Below are positions 1 through 9,246 of a DNA stretch of 64,000 nt, piece by piece. The position numbers and the translations under genes were made by a program. The DNA comes from Setaria digitata. Its lineage: Eukaryota; Nematoda; Chromadorea; Rhabditida; Setariidae. Every line of letters starts with the position of its first letter. Within the stretch, counting starts at the first letter, position 1. Location: positions 35,777 through 99,776 of the forward strand of contig RCAB01000221.1 in assembly GCA_003640385.1 (NCBI GenBank), written 5' to 3'. The notes below the pieces were generated by a model. That model was not told the origin of the DNA, searched no databases, and saw only the letters and a program-made list of their open reading frames with translations.

Positions 1-1401
1 CTATTGGAAAACAATTTTTTGCCCTCTAAAAAAATAAATAAATCTTTTAAGATTTTAGAAATATCATTTTTGAAATTTCTGGTTGCACAAAAAGATCACA
101 TCTTTTAGATTAATCCTCTTTGTTGTGCTGAAAATGAACAAATCATTTAGTTATTTTGGGGAATTTATATCAGTTTAATTCTAAACTAATTGTTTAAAAA
201 AAAAAAAAAAGTAAAGAAAAAAAAATTGAAAAAGAATAAACTTTAATTCTTTTTAAATATTATTCATGGAAATATCATAAAAATAAGCATTTAAATAAAA
301 TCTAGAAGATTAAGCAATACTTTATCATTGCTTTATTGATAACAGCTCTTTTTGTTCTTTTTTTTTTTCTGATTTAATGAAATTTATTCAAATGGTAATA
401 ATTTCAGAAACTAATATAATAATTTGTTACTTTGCTACACAGCCAGTTATAATAATATAAGCAATAAAAAAAAAAAAAAAAAAAAAATTAAATAAATGAA
501 TTCGCAAGAAAATGAAAGTGAACTTAAAATAGATACGCTTTTAAGCCTTCGAAATGGAATAAATGAATGACTTCGCTCACAAATATATACGTCACAAAGG
601 TCCATTAAAGCAACTTTTTTTTTTCTTTCAGTAATCTTAGGCCCATTTTATTATTGTAGCATAAAAATTTACAATTATTGCCAAGCAAAATGCCAAAAAT
701 ATTTATCACATTTGAGAAATGACTAAATGTGAAACAACGATTCTGCTCTATTGCATTGCCGGAAAGAAAGGAATTCAGTTAATTACATTATGCTAATTAA
801 TGTTCGCCATGATCGATTTGAAATACATTTTAGGCAGTACAATTTACCATCAAATGCAATCATTTTGGGATTAAAAAATTAAAATTACGAATTTTAGTTT
901 ATTGAAAATGAAATTATTTCTTTTGCCTTTCCTGATACTTGTGTCTACACATTAACAATATAAGTATATAGATATTTCCTTTGCTACATTCTGTTCATAT
1001 TGCATAAAGAGTGTTAAAAGAACGGATAATTTTTCACGTACGTGATAGTACACGTGGAAGAAAATGAATTTGCAACAGCTGCACTGATTCGTGTCAATTT
1101 TGAATGTTTAAAGTTAATAACAGCTAAATTGATAATAATAGCTCATTATCATTCCTTCAACAACGTTAGATCGTTGAAAGATCCAGGAAAATAATTACAG
1201 GCGCAATTTCACGTACGTAACATGTTCAATATTGCGAGCTTCAGTTACTTGCGCTGTCTGAGCAAGAGATAACTATTGATTTGATTCATTTTCAATACGA
1301 GTGATTTACGTAATTTTACGCAACGAATATTTCAGTTTTTTATATTCATTTAAAGAAAAAACTTAAAAGTAATATTACAAATAAGTAGGGCATAAGTCCG
1401 A
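1..1401. other. AT-rich intergenic sequence, no gene recognised
   Basis: No exon-like open frame with supporting splice sites is visible on either strand. The stretch has several poly-A/poly-T tracts. From about 1020 onward ACGT-containing words become frequent, including the perfect palindrome CACGTACGTG at 1035-1044 and a CACGTG E-box at 1051-1056. It is probably upstream sequence for the tRNA and the cactin gene. Confidence 0.6.
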
Positions 1402-1474
1402 GGCCTCGTGGCGCAATGGATAACGCGTCGGTCTACGGAACCGAAGATTGTAGGTTCGACTCCTGCCGAGGTCG
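1402..1474 (+). tRNA. tRNA-Arg (anticodon ACG), copy 1
   Basis: The 73-nt sequence folds as a canonical cloverleaf. The acceptor stem is GGCCTCG paired with CGAGGTC, with one G-T pair and discriminator G. The anticodon stem is TCGGT/ACCGA around the loop CTACGGA, giving anticodon ACG (read as ICG), which decodes CGU/CGC/CGA arginine codons. The T loop is TTCGACT. There is no intron, and CCA is not encoded, as expected for a eukaryote. A TTTT run follows at 1482-1485 and can serve as the RNA polymerase III terminator. It differs from the copy at 7514 at one T-stem position (T here, C there), where a G-T wobble replaces a C-G pair. Confidence 0.95.
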
Positions 1475-1907
1475 TGCAAATGTTTTCTATTTCGTTACGT
1501 GAAATTTTACGTTATTCTGCTCGAAACTCTACACTCTTATTATTCCTGTGTGTTTTTCCACATCGTTACGCACCATTTTGCTAAATTTGCACTTCGTAAT
1601 GCATCGAATCTGGCCGGGTCACGTTTCCGTGTTTAATGGTAAAACCCGTCGTACGTTAGTAATTTCTGTACGTAAAAATTGTTACGGAAGCGTTATATGT
1701 ACGTGGGATTTGTTGAGAGGATTTCTACCATTGTAGTACCGTTTCTTTCTAAGGCAAACCGTTTATTCCGGATTGAATTCCTTCGTTTCAGTTTAGTTTG
1801 TCCAGTTGATGTCAAATATTGCTTTGCATTGTAAACAAATTTAGAACTTACAAACACTGCTTATTCGCTTTACGAGATATAGGCGCGTGTCTACGTGGAA
1901 GTGAAGA

Positions 1908-1921
1908 TTTTTACAGATAGA
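1908..1921 (+). promoter_or_regulatory. probable spliced-leader acceptor of cactin
   Basis: TTTTTACAG ends at 1916, five bases before the cactin ATG, and no convincing upstream exon is visible. In nematodes this arrangement is typical of SL trans-splicing. SL addition is inferred, not seen. Confidence 0.55.
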
Positions 1922-4900
1922 ATGGGACATAGTAGCAGGAAGAAGAAGAGGAAACATGAACATGAAGATGATAGGAACAAACGGGAAAAGAAACGGCGGA
2001 AACACCACAGACATACTTCTTCAAGCTCTTCTACTGATAAGGTATCATTACTGATATATATGTGACCTCTTTGTATTGGTTCAGCAATTTTCGTTGCTAT
2101 TGCAATTATCGTCAGTTCATTAACACTGTTGAGTGTTGTTGTAGTGTGGAATTGCTGCTCTTCTAAATGATCTGATAGACTTTTGTAACTTTTAGTTTCA
2201 TTTTCGACTGGAAAGACTTTGATAGATTTGGTAGACGTTTGCAAATATCATGATAAGGAAGAGATGCATAGATTGATGTGCATAATAGATTCTCATAGTT
2301 GAGCTGTTTTCAGAATGATCGCTTTGAACAGCGTTTGGATGCATTGCGAGAAGAGAAAAAACGGCTGAAGAGAAAGGAAAAAGAGAAAAGAAAAGCGTTG
2401 GAAACATCGGAAGAGAAGAAAGCAAGACGCTTAGCGAAAAAACAGAAAAAAGTATTTTCAGTTTATAATGATGAGTTGGATGAAAACCCCAAAATTAGGG
2501 AAATGTCGACCTGAACTTTTTATCATTACTGATTTCTCTATCCTTGTTCTTGTGAAGCTTAGGACTTTTGTTTGGTTTTGGTTTTGTTTGTAAAATGGCA
2601 TTATATCGTATTAGTTTATTTATTGAATTGAAGGCTGAAAAAGAATCAAGTGCTTTGATTGCCGATGAAGCCAAATATACCAATAACAATAACCCTTTTA
2701 ACGATCCGAATTTGACATCCACTTTTATATGGACTAAGAAATTGGCAGCTGAAGGGAAAGCTGATTTATCGCTTAAACAAATCGAGAAAATGTAAGTTAT
2801 GGATTGCAGTAAAAATTTTGCGAATGATTATAGTTTAGAACAATATTTGTCATAAGGAACTTCAATTTTTCTTCATTCATGCCCTAAATGTAGGAATCGA
2901 GATCGAACGCTTAAAAACTTGGCCGAGATGGAAGAGCTGAAGAGAAACAGGGAGGCACGGGATGCAGCTCGGGAAGATCTGGAAATGATCAAAAGGGATG
3001 AAGAAAGGCGACACAATTCGGATTGGTATGCAACAGAAGAAGGATTCTTACTTAGCCAGGCTAAACTACGTACACAGATCAGGCTGAAGGAAGGACGAGC
3101 GAAGCCTATTGATTTCCTTGCAAGGTAATGATTTTGATGTTTTGCTGTTACGCCTACCTTAGTATATTCGCCTCACGTTAATTTGGTTATCACTGTTCTC
3201 ATTTGCTGTTAAGAAACATACAGCTAGTTATTGGTAGTTCCTTGTCATAGAGGATGTTTAGATATATCAGTTTTGATAATGAAAGGATGGAAAACAAAAA
3301 GGATGAAGAATTCGAGTTTGTTGATCCGATAACATATCTGAAAGGACTTAAAATCAAGGATTTGGAAGACTTGCTTGAAGACATCAAGGTTTTATTTTCT
3401 TTTTCTTTTTTTTTTTTGCTTTTGAAGTTTTGAAATTTTCAAGAGGATATTTTGCGAAGTCACGTTAGCGATACCCTTCCTCTACTATTTCTATGCAATT
3501 TTTTTTTCTTTGCAAATAGGTTTATCAACGGATCGATCCAACCGATAATTCAGTTTGGTGGACAGATTTTTGTACCATTGTTCGGCATGAAATACGAAAA
3601 TTATCAAATGATGTCAACTCAACTAATGCAAGAGAATCGGTTCACAATTCAGTCCAAAGTGATATCACACGGTTATTTAAAGTAACTGCTATTCCGTTTA
3701 TTTAGAAGAAAGTGAAGAACGAACTAGAATTTAGTTTTATAATTTGTGATATTGGAAGTCTTCAGTAATTTGCACTATTTGTGGCTACTCTGTTAGCTAC
3801 ATGTGAACTGATCAAACGGTGTAGAGCTTTTTAGCTCTTATGCTGCATCTGCAGTTAGTTAGAATTAACTGAATGAAAATGCCTTTTTGTAAATTACAGG
3901 GTAAAACTCATCAGGAATTAGCACTGTTGGAGACACAGATCAAGAAAAAAATTCATAGCGGTGAGTCTGGCACAGACGTAGAATTCTTGGAGTTCACGTT
4001 GCAGCATCTTCACGTACACATGGCTAAAGCTCGTATCCACGAACGGCATGAAGAAATGTTGAAATGTAAACTGAAAAAGATAAAGGAAGAGCACAAAGCT
4101 GAAAAGGACAAGCGTGAGTGTCAATCTGAACAGGTCTTCAGACAGGTAGTTCTTTGTTTTTATTGTGTTCCGTTTGACATAGTAACATTTCTTTAACGAA
4201 ACAGTTTCAGGAAGGTAGCGAAGAATCGGATGGAACGAAACAGTCAGCTAAGGTGAAAGTCCTTCCCGTACAGCTGGATGAATTAGATGCCGCAGATGAT
4301 GATCTTAAAGAGCAAAAGTGGCGGTATGTTTTATTCCTCTTTTCATCTTTCAAGGTTTAATTCCTTTTCCTACTCTATTTTCTATCAGTTGTGATAAAGT
4401 TGAATTGCAATATATCATGTAGCTGATAATGTTGACCAGCACATATAATTAATCACGTTATAGGTCAAGCTTTTATGATTAGTCTTGGTTTAGTTGTGAA
4501 TTAGATATAAAAATTCCCTTTTTTTTTATATTTGAAAGCTATAACGATTTCAGACTCCTTACGGAGAGTGAAATGGAAATTTTAACATTGGAGATGTATG
4601 AACGTGGTTCGTATAGTCCATCATATGGTGGTGAGAAAGAGGCTATGCCGGGAATCGAAATTCTGGATGAAACAGAAGATCTCCAGAAGCGTAAAGAAAT
4701 GATGAATAAAGCTGAGAGCGGCTCTGCAGCATCTACATCAGCTAGCCTATCGGTAATTTTTCATTTTTCAAACTATTCATGTTATTTATTCTCTCTTCTG
4801 GTTAAAATAATGGTGATTTTCTCTTGATTTTTAATTTGTTCTTTTGCGCTAAAATTAAAATTAAATTCAAATTGCTGTTACTGTAGATGGCAGAAGCAGA

Positions 4901-5979
4901 AATGGAGCTCATAGCTCGCCGTGATATGACGAATGACGAAGCAGCATTTTCAGTGGAAGCACCACTTGAAGCGCAGACTTTTCTTTGGTCTGAAAAATAT
5001 CGGCCGCGAAAACCAAGGTAATCGTTGCAATTTCATTCATTCTATACTTAGTCGCATCCACTATGGCCACGGTTTAGTTTTTAATTTAGTTTTCCCTAAC
5101 TTCCAAAATCTAACAGTTTCCATAATTCTAGTTTCTGTCAACAGTAGTTTGGTTTTTGTAGCTGTATAAGACTTCTATGGTTTTTCAATTGCAGATATTT
5201 CAATCGTGTGCACACTGGATTCGAGTGGAACAAATATAATCAGACTCATTATGATATGGATAATCCACCACCAAAAATTGTGCAAGGTTACCGCTTTAAC
5301 GTAAGTTATTTATGATCATAATTTTGTATTGCTTATGTAATTTAAAAATGCTTCCTGATCAAACTAAAGGTTAAGGATTATTAGTAAACAGCTATGAATG
5401 GGAAATGCAGATGTTATTACATAGTAACTTAGTTGTCTGATAGCGAAATAATTGAAAAATCTAAACAGTAGGAACTGAGTATTGGTTTATCGAAGGTGCG
5501 GTGTTAGAACCCAAGTTTTTGGACGATCCTGTTTGAGGCTTGGACTGAACTGAATATCGCTTTCAGACTTTTGCTTGAAACTCTTTTCCTATATTTTTCC
5601 ATTGCACCCCGACATTTTGAATCCATGGCGCTCATGTTTCTTTCGGTATAATCATGTTTCATGAAGAGTCGGATTTTGTTGAACTTGGAGATAAAAAGAC
5701 ACTTTTTTTTTGAAATTCAGCTCAAATTTGATTTGTTTTCAGATCTTCTATCCCGATTTACTCGATGTCACGGAAACACCTACGTTTACAGTAACTCCAT
5801 GTGATGACCCAGATTTCGCTGTGATAAGGTTTCATGCTGGACCACCCTATGAAGATATAGCTTTTAAATGTGTAAACCGAGAGTGGGAAATTAGTCATAA
5901 GCATGGTTATAAGTGTCAGTTTGTTAATGGAATATTTCAGTTATGGTTTTACTTTAAGAGATACCGATATCGGCGCTGA
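1922..5979 (+). CDS. cacn-1: Cactin, spliceosome-associated nuclear protein
   Basis: The best model has 12 exons: 1922-2041, 2314-2451, 2634-2791, 2894-3124, 3262-3388, 3520-3681, 3900-4145, 4211-4323, 4554-4752, 4887-5017, 5195-5300 and 5743-5979. All phases agree, giving 655 aa, about the length of the worm protein. The N-terminus (1-90) is Lys/Arg/Glu rich and nuclear-localising. The cactin mid region (about 150-345) carries LRTQIRLKEGRAKPIDFLAR. The hallmark C-terminal domain (about 530-655) carries SEKYRPRKPRYFNRVHTGFE, NPPPKIVQGY, RFHAGPPYEDIAFK and the terminal RYRYRR. Cactin is a conserved nuclear protein of the catalytic-stage spliceosome, also linked to NF-kB/Rel signalling in flies and to gonad morphogenesis in worms (established knowledge). 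The ATG at 1922 is the first after a splice-leader-type acceptor. Exon 8 has tandem acceptors six bases apart (4204 and 4210), both in frame. Identity is secure; small exon-edge shifts are possible. Confidence 0.95.
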
Positions 5980-7513
5980 CTGATGACTGAATTCAAAATA
6001 TCTTGGTGTTTGCTGTTCTCACTATTCTGCTACAAAACTTCCTTTTAATTGAAATTTAGATTCAGAGTAATAGTGGAGAATTGCATCCGCTTTCTCTTAA
6101 ATTGAAAATTGGAGCTTAAGTGGTTTTTAATCGCAGTTTACTGATCGCTTTCGTAAATTAAGTTTGCTTCATTCTATGTTCCACTGCATTTGATCAATAT
6201 TGTTGTTATTGTTCATGAATTTCTTCCAGTGTACTTGATTAAACATTCCTAAGGCTAGTTTGTTTGACAGTTAAATAATTTAGATCCTAGTACAAGTTAA
6301 GTGTGGAAAAAGGTTCACTTTCCTTTCCTTAGAATAACATTAATGATTGGTTTGTCTCCATTTCTCCATTAGTTCCACATAACATTCTTTTGAATCGATA
6401 CTATACCATGAATGAAGGAAACACTAGCTTCTTGTAAGCTTAAACTATTCGTTTTTTACCTCTGTGGGATTGATGTAAATGAAAGTAGTATAATTATGTC
6501 TTCCAGTATAATGAGGAGTAGTAGTAATGGATTTTAAAGACCGTGGTGCTGGGGAAGTAGTGTAGTGGTATGGTGTGTGTTCCTGTTGTGAATGCCTATG
6601 GGTTCGTTTCCTGGATCAACCGGTGATGAGAGGATTATTAATTGCTGTTCACGTAGTGATCGTATTGAAATGAACGAACACTCGTTACAAGTCTGAGGTG
6701 TTGTCCATTACTGGTTGTGAGCCAGCTGCTCACTTTTGCTTCTGTCCTGGTAAAGAGTTGGAGATCGTGGATGATAACTGGGTACCGCGGAATATCGGGC
6801 GTTCATCTTATGCAAATAATTCCTTTACAGATTTGAAATTCATTTCGCAACAACTCATTTTTTTTTTTTTGTGCTTTTACTGAAACATCTGGAAAAGTTG
6901 AGAAATCTCCTTTTTTTGTGTTAATGAAAAAGGTATGCTATAATTGATAGTCCTAGAATTCCTTTACTGAGAGATCTCAGAATCCTTCTCGCAAATAACA
7001 CTATAATTTTTGTGCCCTTTTTTTTTTCTATAAAAATATAAAACAAAAATTAACAGTTTTTCTTTTCTTTTTTTCATTTATTTTTTTTCCTCACTTCTCA
7101 AGTGAATAACTGCTAGCTGAATACATTTCTGTTATCAATAAAAATATATTTATATATTATATTTAAATCTTAAGAGTTGCAACTGTTTTAAATTTCCTTG
7201 TATAATTTAAAATTTTTTACTGGAAAAAATGTGGAGGGAGAGGGAGTCGTTGAAGACATGTGCAACTCTGCATAGGAATGAATGAAAGTAATATTAGCAT
7301 TATTTTTTAGATTCACTATCATTTTATTTCACATCTTTCAATCGAATTAACATGTCTTGCTACTGATTCATTTATATCTATCAAATAAAGCAAACTTTCT
7401 TTCTGATTCTCCTGTCCTTATATTTTTTCTATTGCAAATTTTTCCGTTACGAAATTTTAAATTATATGTATAGAAGTTCAAGTTATATAAAACTTGTTAA
7501 AGGTGTTTGGTGT
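5980..7513. other. cactin 3' flank, with a tRNA-derived element
   Basis: No coding exon was found. AATAAA-type signals occur near 7136 and 7383, far from the stop codon, so the true poly(A) site is unclear. The part from about 6540 to 6815 is clearly less AT-rich than its surroundings and starts with a tRNA-like promoter pair (separate entry). Confidence 0.5.
6551..6860 (+). mobile_element. candidate tRNA-derived SINE or tRNA pseudogene
   Basis: An A-box-like TAGTGTAGTGG (6558-6568) and a B-box-like GGTTCGTTTCC (6601-6611) start 43 bases apart, the normal tRNA spacing. The T stem next to the B box still pairs partly, but the acceptor stem (GGGGAAG against ATCAACC) does not, so this is not a working tRNA. 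A moderately GC-rich body of about 200 bp follows and ends near a T-run at about 6860. That architecture (tRNA-like head, unrelated body, simple tail) is that of a SINE. No target-site duplication was identified, so the element boundaries are approximate. Confidence 0.4.
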
Positions 7514-7586
7514 GGCCTCGTGGCGCAATGGATAACGCGTCGGTCTACGGAACCGAAGATTGCAGGTTCGACTCCTGCCGAGGTCG
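7514..7586 (+). tRNA. tRNA-Arg (anticodon ACG), copy 2
   Basis: It is identical to the copy at 1402 except for one C in the T stem, which restores a C-G pair. The fold has a 7-bp acceptor stem, anticodon loop CTACGGA (ACG), T loop TTCGACT and discriminator G. It lies on the same strand, about 6.1 kb downstream of copy 1 and on the other side of cactin. Unlike copy 1 it has no TTTT within the next 100 bases (only TTT runs at about 7594-7603), so termination may be inefficient or use a weaker signal. Confidence 0.94.
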
Positions 7587-9246
7587 TGTAGAGTTCTTTC
7601 TTTGCTCTGCAATGAATATTAAGTTGTGAGACCTTCCTTCCCCTCTTCCTCACTTGTCGCGGATCTCCGAGGTTCTCATGTTGTGAAGGTGTTGACGTTC
7701 TTCACTTTCTTCTCAACGGCATGGAGGGGTTGTCTGGGGTCAGAGGGTAATTACTAGAAAAACAAGTTTTGTTTTTTTGTTCCCAGGTTTTGTCACTTTC
7801 ACAGATGAATGAGTAAATAAAAATAGTAATTAAAATCTTTTGCTGGCAAACGAATAGTGTGCATTTATTTAATAAACAGTGAATTAGCGCAAATATTTGC
7901 ACATCAAGTGGTTGTATGAAAAAAATTTACCTGAGTTCATAGACTACTACTGAATGGAAAAGTAATTTCAAAGGTAAAAAAGGTTGAGGTCAAAATGTCT
8001 TGCCTATTTTCATGCAAAAAATAATTAGCGCAAAGTTCCGTTGAGCATTTCGCTTACTTTTTAGCAGCATATGTGAAATTCGTCATAATTCGGTTTCATT
8101 TAGCTTCGTAGCGGTTGCTTTCTTGCCAATGGCTAATTTCGTAACCTTTAAAATTTTTCCTTCTTTGCACAGCTTGCTAATTTAACCATAATTATTGATT
8201 AGCAAAATGTTGTTTGCTACTGTATTGTGCAGGTGTGAATCAGAAGTGAAGAAGTCGTTAAAAAAAAAAGAGGAAGAAAAATTTAATAATTATGGTTATC
8301 TTTTATGTAGAGCTGTTCCACTTCAAATTTAGATTTTTATTTTTTTGTTTTTTAAATTTCATTACAAGTATTCTGTGAAAGATTGATAGGAAATTTGATA
8401 AGAGACGATTAAAAATGATGATTTAAGATTGTGAATAATGAAATTTAAATTGTTGAATAAATCACATATAAAAAATATAAACATTACCGCTTGAGAATTT
8501 GCTGATTGTCTCAAAATTTAACTTTGTTATATTTCATTGAAACATTTAATTATGACTTTTTTTTTTTTATTAAAAAATTGTTCTGAGTTACTGCAATATA
8601 TTCTCCGATGGATGTATTTTATGATATTATGTCACTTATAAATATTATCATTTTACTATTTTCTCAATGGTGTTTATTATTAAAATTTTGACCAATATTT
8701 AAGGGACAAATAACTTAATTAAGTTTAGAACCAACAGTAAGCTAATTAGCTTATCCAATTCATTATTTCAATGAACGATGGAATTATAAATTTAGCATAA
8801 ACGTAGTAAAACAGAATGTTTCCTGCGTTATATTTTACGACGACGACAATGTGTGATAATATTATTCGTACAAATTATTATTTTATTGCTACTTGCTGCT
8901 TTTATTTTCATACAACTTCAGAGTAATGCTAATCTCGATGTTTGTTTTTAAATTTTTTTAAAATTTCAAATCTTTTAGTTTTTTTCCTTATTTAACACCT
9001 ATTTTTTTAGCTGTATAAGATTATCGTTTTAAAATGACGCTGGTCATAGGTCAAAGATAAAAACCATAATCATTTAATTTATCATTTAAGCTTAATATTA
9101 TTAGCATTTTGGTATCATTTGTGACACCTTTGATTTCTTATTCTATTCAGGTAAGCAAAATTTGATACAATAAAAGTAAATAATATTTACTATATTTACA
9201 AAATTTAATAAAACAAATAATAATATTTAGTTTTTTGTATTTACAG
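7587..9246. other. AT-rich stretch upstream of the Cys-rich gene, possible signal-peptide exon
   Basis: It is mostly AT-rich sequence without clear exons. The exception is an open stretch at 8796-8939 on the plus strand whose translation ends IIILLLLAAFIFIQLQSNAN and then LD. It looks like a signal peptide and stops in phase 0 before a GT at 8940, which fits the next exon at 9247. The stretch has no in-frame ATG, so the start of that gene is unresolved here. Confidence 0.4.

Noticed and set aside
1548..1736. 62-codon plus-strand open frame after the first tRNA
   Set aside because: No homology recognised, no splice context, and it lies in the short interval between the tRNA and the cactin leader acceptor.
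8207..8331. 42-codon open frame (MLFATVLC...) upstream of the Cys-rich gene
   Set aside because: Short, ends in lysine-rich low complexity, and does not join any later exon in phase.
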